DNA of 64,000 bases from Cherax quadricarinatus (Eukaryota; Arthropoda; Malacostraca; Decapoda; Parastacidae): positions 15,599,507 to 15,663,506 of the forward strand of contig NC_091293.1 of the NCBI RefSeq assembly GCF_038502225.1, written 5' to 3'. The notes beneath the pieces are model-generated. The model had not been told where the DNA came from, ran no database searches, and was given only the letters and a program-made list of their open reading frames with translations. Positions 22,801 through 34,565 of the stretch are shown one piece after another (positions within the stretch are counted from its first letter, which is position 1; the number at the start of each line of letters is the position of its first letter). Both the position numbers and the translations under genes were made by a program.

Positions 22801-23252
22801 GGTACCAGTAGTACACTCAAGTGTGTGGGTACCAGTAGTACACTCAACTGTGTGGGTACCAGTAGTACACTCAAGTGTGTGGGTACCAGTAGTACACTCA
22901 ACTGTGTGGGTACCAGTAGTACACTCAAGTGTGTGGGTACCAGTAGTACACTCAACTGTGTGGGTACCAGTAGTACACTCAAGTGTGTGGGTACCAGTAG
23001 TACACTCAACTGTGTGGGTACCAGTAGTACACTCAAGTGTGTGGGTACCAGTAGTACACTCAACTGTGTGGGTACCAGTAGTACACTCAACTGTGTGGGT
23101 ACCAGTAGTACACTCAACTGTGTGGGTACCAGTAGTACACTCAAGTGTGTGGGTATCAGTAGTACACTCAACTGTGTGGGTACCAGTAGTACACTCTGCT
23201 GTGTGGGTACCAGTAGTACACTCAACTGTGTGGGTACCAGTAGTGTAACCTA
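19877..23252. repeat. Satellite, 27-bp unit, about 125 copies
   Basis: The unit AGCTGTGTGGGTACCAGTAG plus TACACTC (27 bases, one GGTACC site) runs for 3.4 kb. The left half (to about 21600) uses the AGCTGTG form, with CAGTAG and CAGCAG subtypes in blocks. The right half uses AACTGTG, with AAGTGTG and TGCTGTG variants. From about 22770 to 23050 AACTGTG and AAGTGTG alternate, making a 54-base higher-order unit. One base is missing near 21566, which shifts the frame. Frames of up to 681 codons are repeat artefacts. Confidence 0.98.
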
Positions 23253-23662
<410 letters not shown>

Positions 23663-24004
23663 ACTTGCAAGTCCCAGTTTACAGATCATCTTCAGAGTTT
23701 TAACGCCGGTGTATCTTACAGGAAAATTCGGCATTGTTTTGGGCAGTGTAGGCGCCAAATATATTCAATAAATTGGGAAAATTGGAATACTGGTTTTCAT
23801 GAAATGGCATGTGAATGCCTCTTCTGATCGGCTTCAAACCTTCAATGCTGATGTCCCTTTTTTAGAGGAAATTTTAAGACTGTTATTTGAATATTTTTTA
23901 CTTGTCATGTTTCCCAATTTTTTTTTAATCTTTTATTTGTGTTGAAACTTGAGAAAGCAAACGCTGCTCTCATCGTGTTCAATACCTTTAATTAACCTCT
24001 GTAT

Positions 24005-24075
24005 TGTCTCGATAAAGCACCTGGTGGGCGAAACGTTTTCAACACAATGAGACCCAGGTGCTGCACCTGCGTCTT
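24005..24075 (+). ncRNA. Hammerhead-like motif of a Penelope-type terminal repeat
   Basis: CTCGATAAAGCACCTGGTGG is followed by GCGAAACGTTTTCAACACAATG and the tail GACCCAGGTGCTGCACCTGCGTCTT, the family pattern seen at 17055 and 16188. The box is TCGATAA and not CTGATGA, so catalytic competence is uncertain. Confidence 0.5.
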
Positions 24076-24139
24076 CGTCAGTGCTGAAAGGGCAGTAGGA
24101 ATATTTCGCAAATAGACTGGCGGACCATTGAAACAGTAC

Positions 24140-24275
24140 CGAAGGTGAGGACGTACGACTCACGAAATCGTAATAACACGATTGCAGATACATCAGGGAA
24201 CGGGTGGGGTTTGAATCTAGCCTGGTGAAACGTTTCCAGAATAAAGATACCCGAATTTTGCACAAGTTCCTTAAT
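24140..24275. repeat. SINE tail (-) joined to a Penelope-type 3' fragment (+)
   Basis: On the minus strand GATTCAAACCCCACCCG and CAATCGTGTTATTACGATTT match the B box and tail of the SINE at 5491-5607. Immediately right, GGTGAAACGTTTCCAGAATA and AAGATACCCGAATTTTGCAC is the 3' half of a Penelope-type terminus without its CTGATGA side. Confidence 0.6.
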
Positions 24276-24679
24276 TATGAGAGACATATGAATATACTTT
24301 AGTCATAATGATGTAATTGGAAGTACATCAACATAAGAAGGATTTCGTATATTCAAAAATAAATTCGATTTTTTAAATAATGCAAAAAAACACTATTCTT
24401 CCCTTTTGCACCATCATTCATCAGATATACTTCGGTTTTATTCTTAAATTATATTATTCAATGACTGGCTACGACATAATCAGTTTTTTTTATGATCAGG
24501 TCACCCGTTCACGTCGTTTATAACTATGTAACTGAAGGTGTTAGAGGTCTGGCCGCCTACAGTGGCCTTAGTTAAATTGTGTTCACTTACTCTAGCGCCA
24601 TACTGGTTTTGGTTCTTAACTTTGACAAAATGTACAGCAAGATTTTCTGGACACAGGTTGTCAGACATTTTGTATACAT

Positions 24680-25860
24680 TTAAGCATTTTCAGTTAATGT
24701 AATTTATATTGAGCAGGACAGCACCGAGTCTGTACAGGAGCTGTGATGTGGCAGTTGTCGTTTATTTGCTACATTATTTACTTCGAATTCCCCTGACATG
24801 CATGGATCACATGATCATTACCATATATTTCAGATGGATTCTTCCCTTACACAGTATATCGAATTTATTTATCCTTTTCAGTTTATCTCTAGAGCCAAAT
24901 AGTGTGACATCTGTTTTTCATAAGTGATTCGACAGTTTCTTTTATGTCCTAACAGTTTTCTGTGAGGCTGTTACCAGCCATAGTACTTAGGCTATACCTT
25001 CTACGCTTTCGCTTCCTGGCACTAAGAATTGTTATCAGTATACACTTCTAGTTTACATCTAACACTAATAGGATGTCATTAACCTAACACAAGAAGAGTT
25101 AGGGGCCTGCGATACTTCTTAGTGGCACTGCATGTGTTATCAACAGGAGTTCTGATACTGTTATTGATCGCGACAATATATTTCCTATTATTCAGTCTAC
25201 AGAGACTATGCCGATACCTTGCAGTTTCTTATGTAGCACACTATGCTTCACTGTAGATGAGTAAGACACACTACAGCAATTTGATATCTACTGCCAAGAT
25301 GTTTCGCCTGCTTGGCAGATTTCTCCAGTCGAAATACAGAGGTGACTTAAATAACAGAGACAGCAGAAGTAGGGGAGAGGTAGATGAGGTGACCAGTCCC
25401 TTGAGGAACGAAGTTTCAGGTGGTCAGTCCCTCAGCCCTGGTAAGTGTTCAACTCCAGAACCTGGATCATTATGAAGCTCATCTCCTTGTCCGTATGGTA
25501 TATCATTAATATAATGATATAGTTCGATGTTTTAAATGCCTTTTGTAGATCTAATGTAACTATCCCTTTGGAATACCCTTTCGATACTGATATAAGTTCT
25601 TATTTAATCAATCAGGTTAATTAAGGAGGTATCCCTTGAATAATCCTGATTGGTAACTGTGTTAAGATATTATTGTCATTAGGATATTTAACTACCCAGT
25701 AATTTACCGTTTTCTTCAGGATTATTGACAGGCTGTACATACATGTGCACAATTTGTATCCCCCGCATGACCTCATATACATCTTAACATATTGAAAAGT
25801 TGTCCCAGTAAACGTCTTTTCTGAAAACATATCTGTTATTTATGATATTAACAGACCTAC
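24680..25860 (-). pseudogene. Decayed LINE reverse transcriptase split by a Penelope terminus
   Basis: The minus strand, read across stops and frameshifts, keeps RT landmarks in order. First come KYPNDNNILTQ and GYSKGIVTLDLQKAF (about 25560). After the interruption at 25265-25490 come a SIAGP block and VNDILLV (about 25080), then KTDVTLFGSRDKLKRI (about 24890). These correspond to the YRP-to-LDLQKAFD, QGSxLGPLLF-xYVNDI and KT-xxxFGS-KL blocks of a non-LTR RT. The YxDD site is degenerate. Confidence 0.6.
25265..25490 (-). repeat. Penelope-type terminal fragment inserted in a LINE
   Basis: The minus strand at 25296-25328 reads CTGGAGAAATCTGCCAAGCA and GGCGAAACATCTT. A GAGGGACTG-like zone similar to 16080-16110 lies upstream (GGTCAGTCCCTCAGCCCTGG on plus at about 25420). 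Box and stem are eroded. Confidence 0.5.
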
Positions 25861-26115
25861 ACTAACTGGCATTTGATCAACTGTTATCTTAAAACTAGGG
25901 GTTATCCTGGTTGACTGAGCTCCCTGGGCACGGCTTTGGAGGAGATAGACAAATTGATTATGTGAGCTAGGGGTACTTTTGTTTCGTAGCCTCAATCATT
26001 TTTTGGAGTCCAATGCTTTTAGTTTAGTTCACATTATTGTATACCTGTCTAGTTCACATTAGTTCCTTATATATAAATTCCTCAGCTACTCCTGATTAAT
26101 TAGCCAGAGAACAGG
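25861..26115. other. Interval with no recognised gene
   Basis: Short AT-rich interval with no features I can name. Confidence 0.5.
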
Positions 26116-26117
26116 TG

Positions 26118-26412
26118 GTGTCCTGTGGCCAGGTCGTCAAAGTTCTCGCATCACACACTGAGTGTCTAAGGTTCGATCCTCGGCAGGGTGGAAACATTGG
26201 GCGTGTTTCCTTACACCTGCTGTCCCTGTTCACCTAGCAGGGAAGTAGGTACCTGGATGTTAATCGACTGGTGTGGGTCGCACCCTGGTGTATAAGATTG
26301 AAGGAACCCAGTGGAAATATGACAGACAGTCCTCGATGACTCACTGACTTTCTTGGGTTATCCTGGGTGGCTCTCTGGGGTTAGAAATCCGAACAAAATC
26401 TTATCTTAACAG
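26118..26412 (+). repeat. tRNA-derived SINE, nearly full length
   Basis: A degenerate tRNA head (GGTCGTCAAAGTTCTCGCAT), a B box (GGTTCGATCCTCGG, about 26170) and the family body follow in order: GGAAACATTGGGCGTGTTTC, CACCTGCTGTCCCTGTTCAC, GTAGGTACCTGGATG, GTGGGTCGCACCCTGG. The tail has GACAGTCCTCGATGACTCAC, TTGGGTTATCCTGGGTGGC and AAATCTTATCTTAAC. Copies at 1092 and 26905 (inverted) share the body. Confidence 0.85.
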
Positions 26413-26904
26413 GTGAGGCTTGAAATTGTTTGGGGTGGAGCTTGTATTACAGTAGCAGAATATAAAAGCATTCACGTCTATGTTGAAATTGTTTTCATGC
26501 CCCTGGCAGTTTATTGACTGATGACACATGATGCTTCAGCTGGAGGCTGGATTGGATCATGAGCTACAACATAATAATAAAATAAATAATGTGAGAAGGT
26601 GGTTTGAGATGAAAGAAGAAGGAAGGAGGTTTATACATAACAGAGAATGATGGAAATGTAACACAGCGATATCGGGATATGTAATTTTGCCCACTCGGGG
26701 CTGCAGGTGGAATGAACTAAAGAAAAGGTAGAGGAAAACATAACACATTGTTTCAAGACGAGGCAGGTGCTGTAAGTACGTATATCACATCAAACACAAC
26801 TTTTTTTTTTTTATTTTGTACGGATCAATTTTACAGCCCAGATCTGATATCTTGCCTCAGCTCATTACAAAGCCCACCCCCTGGACCCCACCCACAACAG
26901 TCAG

Positions 26905-27052
26905 ACGAACATTCAGGTACCTACTTACTGTTAGGTGAACAGGGGCAGCAGACGTAAGGAAACATATCCAACATTTCCACCCAGCTAAGGGCTCGAACCA
27001 CAGACACTCAGTACATGAGCTGAGTGTGCTACCAACCGAGCCGCGGGACACT
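26905..27052 (-). repeat. tRNA-derived SINE, 5' half, inverted
   Basis: On the minus strand: GTCCCGCGGCTCGGTTGGTA, AGCACACTCAGCTCATGTAC, a B box GGTTCGAGCCC, then GGTGGAAATGTTGG, CTGTTCACCTAACAG and AAGTAGGTACCTGAATG. It has a better tRNA head than the copy at 26118. It ends 130 bases before the predicted integrin start codon. Confidence 0.85.
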
Positions 27053-27182
27053 TTACATACACAAAAAAAAAGGTTCTGTAACTCAAGGAAAATACATATA
27101 ATTGAAAAGAAATTCCTTTTTTAACATAAAAAAAAGTGCAGACGAAGATTATGGTCAATGTTTCCATCCTCAGTAGAGTGTG

Positions 27183-27385
27183 ATGCTGAGGCCAGTGACG
27201 ACAACACAGGCAAACATGCTGACCAGGACGCTGACTGTGGTTGTGATGATGGTGATGATCCACCAAGATGGTCAGGTTTCAGGTTACAACATCAACACAA
27301 AGCTGGCCAGGGTGATGACCGGACCCAACGACTCTTACTATGGGTACAGTGTGACTCTGTGGCAAGACCAGCAAGGAGAGAAGAG
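27183..27385 (+). CDS. Integrin alpha subunit, first coding exon (N-terminus)
   Basis: The frame from ATG at 27183 (a second ATG in frame at 27216) gives a basic N-region and a hydrophobic core, [10 protein letters not shown], consistent with a signal peptide. Then comes [35 protein letters not shown]. In integrin alpha chains the mature protein starts F/YN-(L/I)DT, then a GP-xxSxFGYSV(A/T)LxxD block, the opening of the first beta-propeller blade. An in-frame TAG lies just upstream. The exon ends AAG-AG before GCAAGT, a GC-type donor (27386-27387). Splicing to 36443 gives QQGEKR-VVVGAPRG in frame. Integrin alpha pairs with a beta subunit as a cell-surface matrix receptor. Which alpha class cannot be told. 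Confidence 0.75.
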
Positions 27386-27393
27386 GCAAGTTG

Positions 27394-27650
<257 letters not shown>

Positions 27651-27849
27651 ATGCTTGCACTCCAACAGCTTGTCAAAGTCTATTAGTCACTTGTTTTCAT
27701 TCAGTACTCTCTAACACTGTCTATAACGCTCAAACATGCCTGCTGGATGCTCTAAGTTCTTTTTCAAAACCTTATTTGCACCATCTTTCTAACTCTTCTA
27801 AATTTAGGTAAGCTCTCTCCCTCTCACCATAGTCTGGTGCCCATTGCTA

Positions 27850-28690
27850 AAGGAACCCTCGCTAGGCAGACTCGTTGGCAGCCAAAATCAAGTAGATGTT
27901 GTCGCCATACCATCCTGGACTGACGGCAAGCAGAGAGTGCAGGACTTCACTTACGTGGCTACACGTAAACTGAAGCTGAAGGTGGTATCACCAGTTTCAC
28001 GGAGACCCAGAAGTCCCTCAAATAAACGGAATTTGCGTCTTGATACTGCTTTGTCTCAGTTGTGTCAGAGAATCTCGTGCCATAGAAAAGTGGGCACTCA
28101 AGTTCTTCACCCATCAAGTGAGGAAGAAATTAGGTACACCTAGTGTTGCTCATAGAATACGTAAAATCATTGTCATGATAGGACTGAAGCTGCTGCGTGG
28201 TGATCAGAACAATGTTGTCTCTAGAGAATTTGTAGAACATACAATTCATGGGACAAGGGAATCAAGGTGGATTCAAATAACAGCCACATACATTGAAAGG
28301 TTTGGACTACATGAACTGCATCATGTTAAGACACAACTCTTTTTCCAGCTTGGTAGATAAAAGCTTTTGATATCTCTATGCCCACCTACCCTCCCATGAA
28401 ACTAATCACGCACAATCCTCATTTAAATTCTGTGCTCTAGACAAATCCACGACCTGAAGACAAAAAAAAAATATCACACAGGATACGCTGATGGCTCCCA
28501 GACAGTAGGAGGGCGGGAAGTGCTGTTATCGTAAATCATTCTGATGGTACTATAATACAGAAACGTATTAGAATTAATAACTGGACTTCCACCTTACAAA
28601 CTGAGGTCCATAACATACTTGTTACTCTCCAGCTTGTGGAAACTCCGACTTCGGACAATTTAATTGTAACTCACTGTCCTCATTACTTTA
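27850..28690 (+). pseudogene. LINE fragment: RT C-terminal region and RNase H domain
   Basis: Plus-strand frames give LGTPSVAHRIRKIIVMIGLK, LLRGDQNNVVSREFVEH, SRWIQITATYIERFGLHEL (28100-28355). This is the region after the RT in I/Jockey-type LINEs. After a gap an RNase H block follows: YADGSQT at about 28480, then (shifted) GSAVIVNHSDGTIIQKRIRI, WTSTLQTEVHNILVTLQLVE, TPTSDNLIVT. A one-base shift near 28520 and stop codons make it dead. The RNase H domain separates it from the CR1 copies in this window. Confidence 0.7.
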
Positions 28691-28824
28691 AATATCCTGA
28701 GACCTAAATGTTGTTACCATGCTTGTGTATGAAGCTAGGCACAGACATATACTAATTATTAATGAAGGGGTCAAAGTTAAACATATCTATGGAGAAAGTA
28801 ACAAGGTCAATAGACTACCAGATG

Positions 28825-29105
28825 TTGTTACTGCTAAACTATAAGTATCTCTGGCAAACCTGTTGCTACTGATAAACTAAGGCTATGTTATATCTGTTGC
28901 AGTACTGTTGTTACTGCTAGACTAAGGCTAGATTATAAGTATCTCTTGCATACTGTTGCTACTGCTAGACTAAGATTAGGTTATAAGTGTATCTGGCAGT
29001 ACTGTTGATACTATTAGACTAAGGCTAGGCTATAAGTATCTCTGGTAATACTATTGTTACTGCTAGAGTAAAACTATGTTATAAGGACCTCTGGCAATAC
29101 GGTTT
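28825..29105. repeat. Minisatellite, about 61-bp unit, 4-5 diverged copies
   Basis: Units of GTTGTTACTGCTAGACTAAG, GCTAGGTTATAAGTATCTCT, GGCAATACT recur with 5-15 differences each. Confidence 0.85.
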
Positions 29106-29147
29106 GTATAGAGATGTTAGTGACATAAAATGCGAAATATGTGGCAG

Positions 29148-29535
29148 AGACAGTGTCATACACTGGTGTGTGGACAGAGACAGTGTCATACACTGGTGTA
29201 TGGACAGAGACAGTGTCATACACTGGTGTGTGGACAGAGACAGTGTCATACTCTGGTGTGTGGACAGTGTCATACACTGGTTTGTGGACAGAGACAGTGT
29301 CATACACTGGTGTGTGGACAGACAGGGCCATACACTGGTGTGTGGACAGACAGTGTCATACACTGGTGTGTGGACAGACAGTGTCATACACTGGTGTGTG
29401 GACAGACAGTGTCATACACTGGTGTGTGTACAGAGACAGTGTCATACACTGGTGTGTGGACAGACAGTGTCATACACTGGTGTGTGGACAGACAGTGTCA
29501 TACACTGGTGTGTGGACAGAGACAGCGTCATACAA
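29148..29535. repeat. Minisatellite, 26-/30-bp units, about 14 copies
   Basis: CAGTGTCATACACTGGTGTG and TGGACAGA(GA) units alternate between a 30-base and a 26-base form. Frames are open over the array in both directions but carry no domain. Confidence 0.95.
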
Positions 29536-30185
29536 TGGAACAATACATATTAAAGTGTACAAACATACAACCTTTCAGAAACACTTTCATTGTTAATAAT
29601 ATCTGAAATCTTGAGGTTGTATCCACATTTTGCGTCAACTAGATGAATGAATTGTTTTTTAAAGTGGCGGCAACACAGTAATAACTAATGTTTAGTAAGT
29701 TAAGAATACTGCAACTCCATACTCTATTGTGCTCATTAGATATAGGTAGAAATCGTAATGTGAGTTGACCGTAATAACTGCTCGGTGGGATCTGATGAAG
29801 ACCCAGTGAGACCTTTGTAATCCCTTCTTATTGCGCTACCGCTCACAGGATGAGCTGCGGATGCGCAGTAAACTAGCCGCTCAGGTGACACAGCTAACTC
29901 AAGCTCTTGAATAAAGTAAGCGACAAACTTGTCATGGAAACCACAGACACCAGGTGGAAAAACTCGAGAGATAAGTATACGTAAGGTCATAAAAGGATAG
30001 GAGGAAAATAGAAAAGCAAATATTTACACCTTGAAGAAAGACAACAAGAGGCCACAGGAGAAAAATGTGAGAAAAATTGAACAATAATAAAATGAGAGCC
30101 AAGAGATGGAATGAAGCACTGTGATCACAATTAATTTTAACATAGCAAACCTCTGCTCCAGTATTTACAAACAGGTCATTTTAAA
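29536..30185. other. Interval with no recognised gene (intron)
   Basis: About 650 bases between two minisatellites. Frames are short and I recognise no repeat family. Confidence 0.5.
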
Positions 30186-30189
30186 CAGG

Positions 30190-30605
30190 TTGTCACACAT
30201 GTCACATTGCTCATAGATGGCACTACCGGACATCAACACAACTCTACATCCCACATGATGATTGTGCCACGGGATGGCACTACCAGGCATCAATATAACT
30301 ACATCCCACATGATAATGGTGCCACTGGATGGCACTACAAGGCATCAACATAATTCTACATCCTACATAATGATGGTGCCACGGGATGGCACTCCGGGCA
30401 TCAACATAACTCTATATCCCACATGATGATGGTGCCACTGGATGGCACTACCAGGCATCAACATAATTCTACATCCCACATAATGATGGTGCCACTGGAT
30501 GGCACTACCAGGCATCAACATAACTCTACATACCACATGATGATGGTGCCACAGGATAACTCTCTCACAGATGGTACTACGAGTCGTCCACATAATTCCA
30601 TTTCC
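30190..30605. repeat. Minisatellite, about 60-bp unit, 6-7 copies
   Basis: Units of GATGGTGCCACTGGATGGCA, CTACCAGGCATCAACATAAC, TCTACATCCCACATGAT repeat with about 10 percent divergence. Confidence 0.93.
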
Positions 30606-30929
30606 CACATAAAAATGGCCCCACCACCAACAAAACATTTTTATCAAAACAGTTTTATCCCCACAACTGGCACCAGACTGGCACCAGACTGGTCACGCTT
30701 GTCAACACAATACCTTAAGCCATTCACACAGTGTTATTCTTGCTATTTGAAAATATTTATCAATAAAGATTTTGGAACTCTTAAACATTTCTTTAATAAA
30801 TAAAAAACACTTTTTAATAGTTGAGAAAATAAGGAACGTTACACAGCCATAATATATTGTTACGATTGTGTTGCAAAAGCTTAAATTTTCGCCTTTAACC
30901 ATGTAGTGTTATCTAACACCTGGTGAATG

Positions 30930-31048
<119 letters not shown>

Positions 31049-31289
31049 TAAACTTGACTTAAGTCCCTAATTTAGATATTAAAGTATTCTTGAATGGTTG
31101 TGTAAGTCAGGCGCAGCCTTGATGACCCTCAGGAGGTGATAGTCTTTAAACCCCGTTGACCAACAATTTAGACGTCATAAAATAACTTTCCGATTTAGAA
31201 TTCCCCAGAGATTGTTGTTGCAACTGTTTTATTGCAGACAACATTGAAGAAAATACAAACACAAACACATAGTGAGAAACCGCAGTTGA

Positions 31290-34200
31290 AATACTCGGAA
31301 AAGAACATGAGGGTGTTCCTAGACAGAGACAGAACACAAACAGAACGACAGCAGCTGAGGGAGAAGACAAAAAAGCGAAAGGAGCTACGAAAGGAGACAA
31401 GGATGGAACCAGCAGAGGTCAATCACAGCAGAGCAGAGCAGCAAGCGCAAGCACACACAGAACTATCCTCAGAACACCATCCCAACACAAACTACAATCC
31501 ACACTCACAGCTTCCACCCAACACCCAGCTATAGAATCCCACAGTATGCTACCAGGTCTCCCACCCTCACAGGCCCCCCAAACCACAGTGTTGGAAAGGA
31601 AACTGAAGATATGGTACACAAACACTGATGGAATAACAAATAAGTGGGAGGAGTGGCACGAAAGAGTCGAAGAGGCATCACTGGACATAATAGCTCTCAC
31701 AGAAACCAAGTTAACAGGTATGATAACAGATGCCATATTTCCAATGGGATACCAGATTATGAGGAAAGACAGAGGTAACAGGGGGGGGAGGAGTGGCACT
31801 GTTGATCAAAAACCAATGGAATTTTGATCAACTGGAGAGAGGAAAGAGCGAAGAAGCAAGCGATTACAAAGCGGGGGCACTTCACTCTGGAGGTCCCAAG
31901 GTGGTAATTGCAGTGATGCATAACCCACCACAGAACAGCAGGAGGCCAAGGCAAGAGTAGGACGAGAGCAATAGAGCGATGGTTGACACACTGGCTGCAG
32001 TGGCCAGAAGAGCTCATGCATGCAGGGCAAAGCTCCTGATCATGGGCGACTTTAACCACAAGGAGATCTAATGGGAGAACTTGGAGCCACATGGGGGCCA
32101 AGACACATGGAGGGCTAGGATGATGGAGGTGGTACTGGAAAACTTCATGCACCAACACGTAAGGGACACTACAAGAGAGAGAGAGGAGAGGATGAACCAG
32201 CAAGACTGGACCTAGTATTCACCTTGCGTAGTGCAGATATTGAGGACATCACATATGAAAGACCCCTTGGGGCCAGCGATCATGTGGTTTTAAGCTTCAA
32301 ATACACAGTAGAGCTACAAGTGGAGGGGGACGAATGAAGCCAAACTACAAGAAAGGGGACTACACGGGAATGAGGAACTTCCTGAACGGGGTTCAGTGGG
32401 ACAGAGAACTGGCAGGGAAGTCAGTTAATGAGATGATGGAATATGTAGCAACAATGTGCAAGGAGGCTGAGAAGAGGTTTGTACCCAAGGGTAACAGGAC
32501 TAATGAAAAAGCTAGGATGAGCCCATGGTTCACCCAAAGGTTCAGGGAGGCAAAAACCAAGTGTGCTAGGGAATGGAAGAAATATAGAAGGCAAAGGACC
32601 CAGGAGAATAAGGAGAGCAGTCGTAGAGCCAGAAATGAATATGTAGAGATAAGAAGGGAGGCCCAACGGCAATATGAAAACGACACAGCAGCAAAAGCCA
32701 AATCTGACCCAAAACTGTTATACAGACACATCAGGAGGAAAACAACAGTCAAGGACCAGGTAATCAGGCTAAGGAAGGAAGGAGGAGAGACAACAAGAAA
32801 AGACCGTGAAGTATGTGAGGAACTCAACAAGAGATTTAAAGAAGTGTTCACAGAGGAGACAGAAGGGTCTCCAGTAAGACAGAGAGGTGGGGCACACCAC
32901 CAAGTGCTGGACACAGTACACACAACCAAGGAAGAAGTGAAGAGGCATCTGAGTGAGACAGATACCTCAAAGGCAATGGGGCCAGATAACATCTCTCCAT
33001 GGGTCCTGAGAGAGGGAGCAGAGGCGCTATGTGTACCCCTAACAAAAATATTCAATATATCTTTCGAAACAGGGAGATTGCCTGAGGCATGGAAGACAAA
33101 AATGTAGTCCCAATCTTTAAAAAAGGAGACAGACATGGAGCACTAAACTACAGACCAGTGTCACTAACATGTATAGTATGCAAAATCATGGAGAAGATTG
33201 TCAGGAGAAGAGTGGTGGAACACCTAGAAAGGAATGATCTCATCAACAGCAACCAACATGGTTTCAGGGACGGGAAATCTTGTGTCACAAACCTACTGGA
33301 GTTCTATGACATGGTGACAGCAGTAAGACAAGAGAGAGAGGGGTGGGTGGATTGCATTTTCTTGGACTGCAAGAAGGCGTTTGACACAGTTCTACAAAAG
33401 AGATTAGTGCAAAAACTGGAGGACCAAGCAGGGATAACAGGGAAGGCACTACAATGGATCAGGGAATACTTGTCAGGAAGACAGCAGCGAGTCATGGTAC
33501 GTGGCGAGGTGCCAGAGTGGGCACCTGTGACCAGCGGGGTCCCACAGGGGTCAGTCCTAGGACCAGTGCTGTTTCTGGTATTTGTGAACGACATGACGGA
33601 AGGAATAGACTCCGAAGTGTCCCTGTTTGCAGATGACGTGAAGTTGATGAGAAGAATTCATTCGATCGAAGACCAGGCAGAACTACAAAGGGATCTGGAC
33701 AGGCTGCAGACCTGGTCCAGCAATTGGCTACTGGAGTTCAACCCCACCAAGTGCAAAGTCATGAAGATTGGGGAAGGGCAAAGAAGACCGCAGACTTAGA
33801 ACAGTCTTGGGGGCCAGAGACTACAAACCTCACTCAAGGAAAAAGATCTTGGGGTGAGTATAACACCAGGCACATCTCCTGAAGCGCACATCAACCAAAT
33901 AACTGCTGCAGCATACGGGCGCCTAGCAAACCTCAGAACAGCATTCCGACATCTTAATGAGGAATCGTTCAGGACCCTGTACACCGTGTACGTTAGGCTC
34001 ATATTGGAGTATGCGGCACCAGTTTGGAACCCACACCTAGCCAAGCACGTAAAGAAACTAGAGAAAGTGCAAAGGTTTGCAACAAGACTAGTCCCAGAGC
34101 TAAGAGGTATGTCCTACAAGGAGAGGTTAAGGGAAATCAACCTGACGACACTGGAGGACAGGAGAGATAGGGGGGACATGATAACGACATACAAAATTCT

Positions 34201-34500
34201 GAGAGGAATTGACAAGGATGTTCCAGAGATGGGACACAGCAACAAGGGGACACAGTTGGAAGTTGAAGACACAGATGAATCACAGGGATGTTTGGAAGTA
34301 TTTCTTCAGCCACAGAGTAGTCAGGAAGTTAAATAGTTTGGGAAGCGATGTAGTGGAGGCAGGATCCACACATAGCTTTAAACAGAGGTATGATGAAGCT
34401 CACGGTTCAGGGAGAGTGACCTAATAGCGATCAGTGAAGAGGCGGGGACAGGAGCTTGGACTCGACCCCTACCACCTCAACTAGGTGAGTACAGAGGCTA
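31290..34500 (+). pseudogene. CR1-type LINE, 5'-truncated, nearly whole ORF2 with frameshifts and stops
   Basis: In order: the tail of ORF1 (RVFLDRDRTQTERQQLREKT, 31310-31420), endonuclease start (KIWYTNTDGITNKWEEW, ALTETKLTG; 31595-31730), endonuclease end across stops (DFNHKEI at about 32045, ARLDLVFTL, ERPLGASDHVVLSF to 32300), basic linker (32334-32770) and RT (32980-33690: NYRPVSLTCIV, GFRDGKSCVTNLLEFYD, LDCKKAFDT, GVPQGSVLGPVLF, SLFADDVKLM). The C-terminal region follows (APVWNPHLAKHVKKLEKVQR) to 34424. A deletion near 33100, an in-frame TAG at 33797 and a deletion near 34215 kill it. The 3' end is the CR1 tail CAACTAGGTGAGTAC. It lies inside the integrin intron, same strand. Confidence 0.93.
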
Positions 34501-34565
34501 TACACACCTTTGTGTTATATATGTTGTGTCCCTTAAATGTATACTGATAACTTCCATATAAGACA

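Noticed and set aside
27388..27395. GT donor at 27391 for integrin exon 1
   Set aside because: It would join in phase 0 and read exon 2 as WWWGRL, losing the VVVGAP motif. The GC donor five bases upstream restores it.
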